A DNA stretch of 64,000 nt from NCBI GenBank assembly GCA_965248775.1, contig OZ252150.1, positions 3,348,001 through 3,412,000 on the forward strand. Direction: 5' to 3'. Source of the stretch: JBHHUI01 sp965248775. GTDB lineage: Bacteria; Chloroflexota; Anaerolineae; Anaerolineales; JBHHUI01. Position numbers and translations under genes: made by a program. Numbering within the stretch: the first letter of the stretch is position 1; every line of letters begins with the position of its first letter. Of this stretch, positions 41,681-49,437 are shown piece by piece. Below the pieces are notes generated by a model. The model was not told the DNA's origin and did not search any database. It worked only from the letters and a program-made list of their open reading frames with translations.

Positions 41681-42910
41681 ATGATAAGAAGCCTCCGTTC
41701 AACCCAGGTTTTTAGCTTCGGCGTTTTGTTAGCGCTGGTCGTTGGGCTGCTCCTGGCATTGCCCATGCTACGCCCACCGCCAGCGGACTTGATCGAACTG
41801 GCAACATTCCTCGGCATTTCGGCTGCTGTCTCGCTGTTGGTTGGGTTAGTCACATGGCGTGCGCGCTTGTGGCAGCGCACGAGTATCCGCACGAGTTTGA
41901 CGCTGGGTTATCTGATCGCCGGTGGACTGGCCTTCTTTAATGTGTGGCTCACGGCGCAGCTCATGTTTATCAACCAGGAACACGATCTGGCGCTCGCAGA
42001 ACTGCTCCTGATCTTTTCCGGCCTGCTCATGATTGCATTTGGTTACCTCGCTTCCAGCAGCGTAATCGAGCGCGCGGCAGCATTGGCAGCCGCAGCACGG
42101 AAGATCGCCGGCGGCGACCTCTCCACTCGGCTCAATGTCGTGGGAGGGGATGAACTCGCAAGCGCAGCCGAATCGTTCAACTTGATGGCAGCCGAACTCG
42201 AAACAATCGATCGCAAACAGAAGGAATTGGAAGCGCTCCGGCGCGATCTCATTGCGTGGACCTCGCACGACCTGCGAACTCCCCTGACAGCCATCCGTGT
42301 ACGTGCAGAGGCTCTGGCCGATGGTGTGGTTGAAGAAGAACAGACTGTCCGACGCTATCACGGTGAGATTTTGAGCGAAGTGCGCCGCATGGGAGCATTA
42401 ATCGACGACCTGTACGAACTAGCACGGCTCGATGCTGGCGGGCAACAATTCGACATCGAACTCTACTCGCTGCGCGATCTGGTATCCGACACCCTCGAAA
42501 GTTTCCGTCTGGATGCCGACAAGAAAAAGATTCGACTGAGCGGCAAGACCGACCCCGATTTAGATCCCGTTATGATGGACGCGCAGAAGATGAGCCGATT
42601 ACTCAGCAACCTGGTGGCGAATGCAATCCGGCACACCGCGAGCGGCGGTGAAGTCACACTACGCGCAGAGCGCGACGCTCATAAAGTCGTTATGCAGGTT
42701 GCCGATACGGGTGAAGGTATTGCGGAGGTCGACTTGCCACGCGTCTTCGAGCGCTTCTTCCGGGGAGAGCGTTCGCGTAATCGTCGGCAAGGCGGTACAG
42801 GACTGGGCCTAGCCATCGCGCGCGGCATCGCCGAGGGTCATGCTGGAAAGCTAACGGTTGAAAGTGAAATTGGGGTGGGGACAGAGTTTACAATACGCTG
42901 GCGAGGCTGA
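41681..42910 (+). CDS. Membrane sensor histidine kinase
   Basis: The 409-residue kinase has four likely membrane helices (about residues 12-30, 40-58, 72-95, 105-125) with very short external loops, a HAMP segment (RAAALAAAARKIAGGDLSTRL), the HisKA box with H196 (WTSHDLRTPLTAIR), and an HATPase domain (NLVANAIRHTASGG, DTGEGI, GGTGLGLAIARGI). The lack of an external sensor domain suggests that it senses within the membrane or through a partner. GGAGAAGG precedes the ATG at 41681. Confidence 0.93.
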   Translation: MIRSLRSTQVFSFGVLLALVVGLLLALPMLRPPPADLIELATFLGISAAVSLLVGLVTWRARLWQRTSIRTSLTLGYLIAGGLAFFNVWLTAQLMFINQEHDLALAELLLIFSGLLMIAFGYLASSSVIERAAALAAAARKIAGGDLSTRLNVVGGDELASAAESFNLMAAELETIDRKQKELEALRRDLIAWTSHDLRTPLTAIRVRAEALADGVVEEEQTVRRYHGEILSEVRRMGALIDDLYELARLDAGGQQFDIELYSLRDLVSDTLESFRLDADKKKIRLSGKTDPDLDPVMMDAQKMSRLLSNLVANAIRHTASGGEVTLRAERDAHKVVMQVADTGEGIAEVDLPRVFERFFRGERSRNRRQGGTGLGLAIARGIAEGHAGKLTVESEIGVGTEFTIRWRG

Positions 42911-44066
42911 CACAGCCGTCGCGAATTTCAGATTGTGACAGTCTCGTCCGGTTCAAAGCCGGTTGTCATACCGGGCATCTCATTCAAGCGCTCGATGACG
43001 AAACCGTTCATGTCGGATTCGGTCTCGGCGTGTTTTCCGGGAATCAAACTGGGTTGTACTTGCACTGACCGATAGATGTGCTCGTAAACCGCCTGCGTGA
43101 TCACAACTTCACCCCCGCTTGCACTGTCAGTAACCCGCGAAGCCTGATTAACAGCCTGCCCGATAACAGTAAATTCCATCCGCTCCTCGGAGCCAACGAA
43201 ACCGTGTATAACGCCGCCTGTGTGGATGCCGACGCCCAGTTCGCAAGGCGGTAAGCCGCGTACCTGCCAGGCTTGGGAAAGCATCTGCTGAGCTTTCTGA
43301 ATTTCTAGTCCGGCAGCCACAGCTTTGTGCCATTGTTCTTCATCTGGTTCGGGGCTGCCGAACACGGCCAGCAATAAATCACCTTCGTATTTATCCACTG
43401 TGCCGTCGTATTTGAAGATGATTGGAATATACGCACTGTACATTTCATTCAGCATTTGTACTAACACATCCGCTTCCATCTGTGCGCTTAATGCAGTAAA
43501 GCCACGCACATCTGCCATAAGAACTGTTACCGGATCGGCGCGCTCCCCACCGAGTCGCAAACGACCCTGATCTTCCAGCAAACGCTGCACCATGTGGGGT
43601 GAAAATTGACGGAGCAAGCTGGCCTGAACTCATTCTTCATCGCGCAGCCGGCTTTGCAACAAATTGATCTCGATAAACATCGCTGTTTGTTCTGCGATTG
43701 TGCGGAGCAAGTCTAGATCGGCACGTTTGAAGGCCTGCCGATTTACGAAACTGTCTACATAAACAACCCCGAAGACTTCATCTTCCCAGATCAGCGGCGC
43801 GTAAATGGCACATTGAACTTTATATAGCAACGCAGTTTGAGGGATGTCTCCGCGCTCTTTTTGATCGGCCGACCAAATAAAAGCCTGTCGCTCTTCAGAA
43901 GCGCGCGTAGCCCAGGTCATACTGACAGAGTGCTGCCCCGCAGGCCAATGTACTTTCATCAGCAACTTGCCTTGCTCATTACTGAGCAAAACCGCACCCC
44001 GCTGCGCTGCCGGAATCGCGTGCTGAACATGATTCCGTAAGCTATCTAATAACCAATGGTGCTAGT

Positions 44067-45098
44067 TCAGAGTGAGAACTGAGCGATTGACATCTTATAC
44101 GGGTTGGCATATGGATCGGGATCAAGTTGACGGGCCAGGTCCAGCAAGATATTGAACATCGCCGCCACATAAGCTAGGCGAGCAGAGATGTATTGTGTCA
44201 CGCGATGGCGCAAGCGTTTCAAGTCGCACACGATGGTGACCATGGACAACGCCGTCTCGACGTACATACGCTCATTCCAGGTGCCCTTGGGACATAGTTT
44301 CATGTTGGCCGGATGGCCGTCTGCAGACCGAAAACCGAAATCAGCGAAGGCAATCGTCTGGTCGACAAAGGCTGCTGCCACGTGATGGAAATGCTTGTCA
44401 TGCGTGTTGAGCGTGTTCCAGTCCCAGTTGATACCGATGCAGCCCAGTGCTGAACGCACTGTGTCAGTACCCAGTCACCCAGTGCAGTCCCTTTACTGGA
44501 CTGTGCGGACAGACTGGACGTGGTGTGCATCACGATGCTGCACAGTGCCGAATGCACTGCGTCGGTACCCAGTCTCGTCGACTGGACGAGGTACCAACCC
44601 AGTTCGTTTGGTACTGGGTCGCACGCGACAAGTGCGGCACTGTGCGACGCGGCCATGGTCGTCCAGCAACCAGCACAGCTTCACGCCGACACTCCAGCGC
44701 CCTTTGTCGCGGCCTTTCTTGCCGATTTGGTGTTGGCTGCGGCCTTCCCGAATGGGAAAGAGTAGTTCGATCGGGTAGGTGTCAATAACCGTGAACAGAC
44801 TGGGTTCGGCGAGTAGCAAATCGCACCAGTCCTGATGCGCCTTGAGCAAGCGCTGCAAGCGCGTCCGCTCTGGCAAGCCGGCGAAGAGCGCGTCATAATC
44901 ACGCTTGAGCCACCGATAGAATGCCCGAAAATGGCCACCCTTGAGCGCAAACAGGATACCAATGGTGACCAGTTCACTGGGGTACAGTTTGGCCTGTGAA
45001 TGCTTGATTATCTCCGGCAGGCTGTCATCCACTTCGCAGAAAATCGTTATCACGACCCTGGCGGGCGCGACAAGGGTGATAATATCTTCGGTAGTCAT
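44067..45098 (-). pseudogene. DDE transposase interrupted by mosaic hairpin insert
   Basis: The N-terminal part (45098 to 44646) holds the first catalytic region (SLFTVIDTYPIELLFPI) and KGRWSVGVKLCWLLDDHGRV. The C-terminal part (from 44426 down) continues WDWNTLNTHDKHFHHVAAAF, IAFADFGFRSADGHPANMK and ERMYVETALSMVTIVCDLKRLRHRV. The two halves stay in the same frame but about 219 bp of hairpin sequence lie between them, replacing the junction. The family is IS982- or IS4-like DDE; I cannot place it more exactly. Confidence 0.78.
44427..44645. repeat. Mosaic ACCCAGT/ACTGGGT hairpin insert D
   Basis: A chain of hairpins: ACCCAGT...ACTGGGT (around 44603-44630), GGTACC...GGTACC with inner CTCGT/ACGAG (44564-44596), GTCGCAC...GTGCGAC (44629-44648). 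CATCACGATGC (44528-44538) is shared with inserts B and C4. Native transposase sequence flanks it on both sides. The borders are uncertain by a few bases. Confidence 0.78.
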
Positions 45099-45833
45099 GA
45101 GCTCGCTCCCCTATGGTTATTCGTCGATAACCCATAGTCTGAGCGATGCTCATGACTTTTTCAACTAGCACCAATGGTTAATAAGCCGTCGATGGTATCA
45201 GCAGAACCAAGTTCCCTACCAAGCTCATGCAGAGCCTCGAGTTGCCGAACTGCATACGAGAGTGCATCCGAGTCGGGCGTATCTCGCAGTGTAAAGAATG
45301 GAGGCTGGGCTGCATCCACCATTTCGGCAATATCGCCATACAAGCCAGTTTGCGGTTGAGCAGCTGCCGGTGGGGTTTCGTCGTTGCGTATCTCGAGGAT
45401 CGTGCTGCCCATGGTCACTTTGGCCCCAGGAGGGATTAGAGTTTTATTAGAAATCTTTTTGCCATCAACAAGTGTGCCATTTGAACTTCCAAGATCTTCC
45501 ACCCAAAACTCGCCTTCGGCGAGCGATATGGCAGCATGCAAACGTGAGACTGCTTTATCTGCTGATAGGTTAATATCGATTTTCCAATCAGGAGAAGGTC
45601 TGCCAACTAACGCCAAATCGCCATGAATGACGACTATTTCCCGTAAACCCGGCGGTGAGGTGTAAGTTATGATCATATTTGTCGAATTTTTGACAATAGA
45701 TGTCAGCAGTGATTACAAAAATCTATCTCGAGAGAGACTATCTTGTATCTCTCTACAAGAATGCTGATAATTATTGTACTGGCAAACTGAAATTGGCATA
45801 TGTTTGTAATGGGTTTGTCCGCCTTGCCTTCTC

Positions 45834-45863
45834 TTGCCCAACCGGGCTGATTTACCGTACAAT
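45834..45863 (+). promoter_or_regulatory. Possible promoter reading toward the mini-peptide
   Basis: TTGCCC (45834-45839) and TACAAT (45858-45863) with an 18-base spacer. It lies just outside the left arm of the 27-bp inverted repeat and about 100 bases before the mini-peptide start. The -35 box is weak. Confidence 0.35.
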
Positions 45864-45889
45864 AAGAATGTATATAACTGACGCCTAAA

Positions 45890-46258
45890 GAAATGGTTCT
45901 ATGGGAGGCGCGCTACCACCCAACCACTATTGGCGGTGACAAGCCAGGAGGAGGAAATACATATGTACACAAAGCCCGAACTTACAAAACACGAATACCT
46001 GACTCAGATCACCTTTAGCAGCCACTAAATCGCACACTCTTTGCGGCAGGTTCTTGTGCAAACAGATTAACCAGTATTTGCGCCGAGCCTGAAGTGGTGT
46101 TTCTGCCCTGCGATGTGGGTATACACATATCCGCGCGAGCCGTAAGGCGAACACAGTAGAAAGAACAAACTTGCCTGGACGAATATATATGTTTTCCGGG
46201 CAGTCTGGCCTAAGGGTCAAAAACTCGAATTGTAGCGCGCCTCCCATCGAACCATTCC
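45890..46258. repeat. 27-bp inverted repeats flanking a 315-bp segment
   Basis: The arms 45890-45916 and 46232-46258 (complement) match in 25 of 27 bases, core ATGGGAGGCGCGCTAC. They enclose the leader-like mini-peptide gene. No transposase is inside. The arrangement fits an invertible segment, a small non-autonomous element, or a long RNA stem. Confidence 0.8.
45963..46028 (+). CDS. Leader-like RiPP mini-peptide (21 residues, no core)
   Basis: A very strong ribosome binding site AGGAGGAGG (45946-45954) sits 8 bases before the ATG. The peptide begins MYTKPEL, continues TKHEYLTQIT and ends FSSH. The spacing Y2-x2-P5-x-L7 and the Thr at 16 match the leader motif of lasso-type precursors (YxxPxL ... 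T), where the core starts one or two residues after that Thr. Here the stop follows after four residues, so almost no core remains. It lies 259 bases upstream of a RiPP-type nucleotidyltransferase gene. It may be a decayed precursor, a frameshifted one, or a leader that acts on its own. Reading codes in the other frames after the stop are open for 20-40 codons and contain cysteines, but none is convincing. Confidence 0.5.
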   Translation: MYTKPELTKHEYLTQITFSSH

Positions 46259-46286
46259 AAATCCACGGTAAAGATTTATCTCTCGC

Positions 46287-47492
46287 TTGAATTCTGCGGA
46301 TGATACCCGCCAGCCGGCTGTGGACTCTGCACTCCTCGAAACCCAACTTATCCTGAACGCCCTACGCCCAGAACAGGATTCTGCAGATTGGGAGGCTGCC
46401 ATGCGCAATGCAGGCGCAGATTGGGATCGTATTGCCGTGCGGTCGATCGTACTCGGGCTTGCCCCACTCCTACACCAAAAGATCGAAGATTGGGGTCTGA
46501 ATCTGCCTCCACAAGCAGCGGCTAAACTTGGCGTAACTTATAAAGCCAATGCAAAACGGAATATTAAAATTTATACGCAGCTTTCAGAAATGCTTACAGC
46601 GTGTAGAACGCGCGGATTGATCCCCATTGCACTGAAAGGGGTCCACCTCGCCGCAGACTATTACCCCCACTCGGCGCTCCGCCCGATGAACGACATCGAC
46701 TTGTTGTTTACACCAGAGGAGTTACCTGAAGTGGCGCAAGTACTCGCGAGCCTCGGCTATGAAGGCAAATATACAGCATCACATCTGGGGGCCAGTGTTA
46801 CAAAGCACACGAGCACCTTCAATCGTCCGGGGTCGAAGGCGAGCGGCGCGACACCCAATCCTTATCTATCTACTGATGCGAGTAGCATCGTTGAGCCCCA
46901 CGGCTCGCTGGAAGAGTCCTGGTTCGGGTTACGCGTGGACATCACACCGGGCGTGCGCGAGCGGGCGAAGCGGACAATACTCTCCGAGCAAGAATGCAAC
47001 GCGCTGGGGATCGAAGACTTGCTTTTGCACCTATGTGTTCACTTCTGTTTCCACCTAATTATGGGGCGTCCGGCGCTGCTTCAGCTTGTGGATTTACAGG
47101 TTGTGACACGAAAAACAGAAATAGACTGGGATGTCTTCATCCGACTCGCACAAGCTGCACATGCGCAGGTTTATGCCTTCGCCGCGTTGCAGCTTGCCCG
47201 CCAACTCTTGAGTGCAAACACCGATGGAAACGCGATGGCCGCCCTGGCGGTGGGCATTCAGTCCGGTTTGCGTCGCCGCGTCGAACAACTTGGCTTGACC
47301 GAAATCCTGCAACGCACCCAGCAACGCCCTTTACGCACGATCCCGCAGCGCATTGCGCGCGGTTTGCACGATCGGGCGGAGGCTGCCCGTTGGACGCCGA
47401 ATTTGCGTGGCCGCTGGCACGTCTGGCAAACGGCCTTCCAGGCAAGCCGCACTGACACCGGCCAGATGCTGCTCGGACGCAGGCAATCGTAA
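46287..47492 (+). CDS. RiPP-cluster-type nucleotidyltransferase (NTP_transf_5)
   Basis: The 401-residue protein matches the uncharacterised nucleotidyltransferase family often found in lasso-peptide and related clusters: LIPIALKGVHLAADYYPHSALRPMNDIDLLFTPEEL holds the GS-like LKG and the metal-binding DID. The later half is helical with LLLHLCVHFCFHL. An insert around residues 170-210 (TKHTSTFNRPGSKASGATPN and beyond) is longer than usual. The start is TTG at 46287, immediately after the right arm of the inverted repeat. Its substrate is not known. Confidence 0.8.
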   Translation: MNSADDTRQPAVDSALLETQLILNALRPEQDSADWEAAMRNAGADWDRIAVRSIVLGLAPLLHQKIEDWGLNLPPQAAAKLGVTYKANAKRNIKIYTQLSEMLTACRTRGLIPIALKGVHLAADYYPHSALRPMNDIDLLFTPEELPEVAQVLASLGYEGKYTASHLGASVTKHTSTFNRPGSKASGATPNPYLSTDASSIVEPHGSLEESWFGLRVDITPGVRERAKRTILSEQECNALGIEDLLLHLCVHFCFHLIMGRPALLQLVDLQVVTRKTEIDWDVFIRLAQAAHAQVYAFAALQLARQLLSANTDGNAMAALAVGIQSGLRRRVEQLGLTEILQRTQQRPLRTIPQRIARGLHDRAEAARWTPNLRGRWHVWQTAFQASRTDTGQMLLGRRQS

Positions 47493-47562
47493 TGCCCCGC
47501 TTGATGTTAGAAGGCCAGCGCCGATATGCATAGCAGCTACAATTGAACATAATCGGCTTATT

Positions 47563-49437
47563 ATGAGTCAGCGCGAATTTGATTACACATGGGTCTGGAG
47601 CCTCCAGGCCAAACCGGAGGCGCTCTGGAGCCTCGCCGCCGATACAAACCGCTTCGACCGCGACTCGGGCGTACCGGCGCTGCAATCGCTGCCCAGCGAT
47701 GAACTGACGAACGCCCGCACCCGCCAACGCATCCCCCTGTTTGGAACTGGAATCGTTTACGAACAGGAGCCGTTTGAGTGGATTTACCCTTATCGGTTTG
47801 GGGTCATCCGAAACTTCGTCGGCGGTCCGATCCGCGAGTTGCGCATCTTGGCCGAATTAAAGCCACGCGACGATGGCGGGACGGATCTCAGCTATCAGGT
47901 GCGCGCGACGGCCCGGAATCTATTGGGCATGCTGCTCATCCCGCTTCAGATCGGAATTTTATACCGGCGCACATTTGCGCGCACTTTCCAGAAATATGAC
48001 TCACTTGCGCTGGCCAACCTCTCTTATCGTGACACAAGTGGTCGCATCACATTCCCTCCTGGGGGAAAAGCGCGTCTGGCAAAGCTGAGACAGGAATTGC
48101 TCGACGCCGGCGCGAACGCTGTGATCGTGGGGCAACTGGTCGAGACGATCAACAAAGCCGACGATCTGTCGCTGGCGCGTATGCGCCCCTACACGCTGGC
48201 AGATTACTGGCAGGCCCCACGCCGCGACGTACTGGAACTTTTCCTCTGGGCCACGCGCATTGGGTTGTTGGACTTCCGCTGGGAGTTGCTCTGCCCAGTC
48301 TGCTATGTGAGTAAAGCTCGCGTTGCGCGGCTGTCCGATATTCATTCCACTATCCACTGCGAAACTTGTCGCATCGATTATTCGGTGAACTTCGACCGCT
48401 CCGTCGAACTCACTTTCCAGCCTAACGCAGCCGTCCGACAGGTGGATGATCTGGCCGCGTTTTGCATCGGTGCACCGATGTCCAAGCCCCACGTCGCTGT
48501 GCAGCAGCTACTTCCTGCTGGAACCACCCGGACACTCACTCCACATCTCGAAGAGGGGCGCTACCATGTGCGCGTCATCGACCCCTCCGGCGGCCAATTC
48601 CTGGATGTGGAGATGAATGGTGTCAAAGATATAAGTGTGCAGATGACCGACGAAGGCCTTTCAAGCGTTGCCCCCGAAGTCGCATCTTTCCCGCAGCTTG
48701 AGCTAAAAAACGATTCGTCCTCAGAGCAGCTCTTCATGCTCGAACGGATGGTCTGGGTCGACCAGGCTGCTACAGCTGCAGAAGTCACAGCCATGCAAAT
48801 GTTCCGCGACCTTTTCTCGAAAGAGGCACTTCGCCCGGGCAAACAATTCTCCGTTGGTAAACTGGCTGTGCTTTTCACAGACATCCAGGGCTCCACACGC
48901 TTATACCGTGAACTAGGCGACGCGCCCGCTTTTGGGATCGTGATGGAACATTTTGAACTGTTACGCGAGGCGATCGAGGCTGAAGGTGGCGCGCTAGTGA
49001 AGACCATCGGCGACTCCGTTATGGTCGTATTCACCCGCCCTATCGCTGGCATGCGCATGGTCGCACGCGTGCAACAATCACTTGCTTCGCTAGCAGTTGG
49101 GGAGCGTCCTCTGCTACTCAAAGCAGGATTACACTATGGCCCGTCGATTGCAGTGACACTGAACGACCAATTGGACTATTTTGGCTCGACAGTTAATATT
49201 GGCTCTCGATTGGAGGCACTCTCACAGGGCGGGGATGTGATCATTTCTGAGGCAGTGCGCCGCGACCCCGAAGTGGCTGACTTTCTCGAACAGCCGGAAT
49301 GTTGTAACAGCGTGGAACCGATCGACGCCGAGTTGAAAGGTTTTGAAAACGAACGCTTCGATTTGTGGCGCGTAGAATTACTCACCCCACAGCCCGAAGT
49401 CGAGGAGACTCATACATTGCAGGAATCGATCCGTTGA
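47563..49437 (+). CDS. DUF5939-class III adenylate/guanylate cyclase
   Basis: The 624-residue soluble protein starts with a START/SRPBCC-like part (residues about 1-160), then the DUF5939 region with a zinc-ribbon pair (LLCPVCY and HCETCRIDY, residues about 250-275), and a C-terminal class III cyclase domain (LAVLFTDIQGSTRLYRELGD, KTIGDSVMVVF, YFGSTVNIGSRLEAL). TVN in the place of DPVN and T in KTIGD make the substrate uncertain. The stop overlaps the start of the DUF5693 gene (TTGA), so they are coupled. A cyclase next to a RiPP-type locus may regulate it. Confidence 0.85.
   Translation: MSQREFDYTWVWSLQAKPEALWSLAADTNRFDRDSGVPALQSLPSDELTNARTRQRIPLFGTGIVYEQEPFEWIYPYRFGVIRNFVGGPIRELRILAELKPRDDGGTDLSYQVRATARNLLGMLLIPLQIGILYRRTFARTFQKYDSLALANLSYRDTSGRITFPPGGKARLAKLRQELLDAGANAVIVGQLVETINKADDLSLARMRPYTLADYWQAPRRDVLELFLWATRIGLLDFRWELLCPVCYVSKARVARLSDIHSTIHCETCRIDYSVNFDRSVELTFQPNAAVRQVDDLAAFCIGAPMSKPHVAVQQLLPAGTTRTLTPHLEEGRYHVRVIDPSGGQFLDVEMNGVKDISVQMTDEGLSSVAPEVASFPQLELKNDSSSEQLFMLERMVWVDQAATAAEVTAMQMFRDLFSKEALRPGKQFSVGKLAVLFTDIQGSTRLYRELGDAPAFGIVMEHFELLREAIEAEGGALVKTIGDSVMVVFTRPIAGMRMVARVQQSLASLAVGERPLLLKAGLHYGPSIAVTLNDQLDYFGSTVNIGSRLEALSQGGDVIISEAVRRDPEVADFLEQPECCNSVEPIDAELKGFENERFDLWRVELLTPQPEVEETHTLQESIR

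Larger units (their letters stand above)
44061..45169 (-). mobile_element. IS982/IS4-like insertion sequence carrying a mosaic insert
   Basis: GCTAGTT at the left and AACTAGC at the right are the ends, flanked by the 9-bp duplication ACCAATGGT (44052-44060 and 45170-45178). One transposase gene fills it. Without the extra 219 bp at 44427-44645 the element would be about 890 bp. It disrupts the FHA-GAF-cyclase gene, and is itself disrupted, so the insertions are nested. Confidence 0.85.
42928..45676 (-). pseudogene. FHA-GAF-adenylate cyclase gene, broken by IS, frameshift and TGA
   Basis: The 5' end (45676 down to about 45179) encodes an FHA domain (GRPSPDWKIDINLSADKAVSRLHAAI, EDLGSSNGTLVDG). 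After the IS the gene continues with a GAF domain (HVQHAIPAAQRGAVLL to LLRTIAEQTAMFIEINLLQSRL) and a class III cyclase domain (VLMADVRGFTALSAQ, KYEGDLLLAVFG, VIGQAVNQASRV). Three lesions are present: the insertion at 44061-45169; a one-base shift at the insertion point, since LLT and HWLLDSL are in different frames; and an in-frame TGA at 43630-43632 between GAF and cyclase domains (RDEE-stop-VQASLL). The cyclase domain alone might be expressed from an internal start. GQAVN replaces the usual GDPVN, so substrate choice is unclear. Confidence 0.85.

Noticed and set aside
45700..45888. 62-codon frame upstream of the mini-peptide
   Set aside because: No ribosome binding site and a composition like non-coding DNA; it also covers the likely promoter.
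45927..46346. 139-codon minus-strand frame across the inverted repeat
   Set aside because: It has no ribosome binding site, runs against the nucleotidyltransferase start and looks like no known protein.
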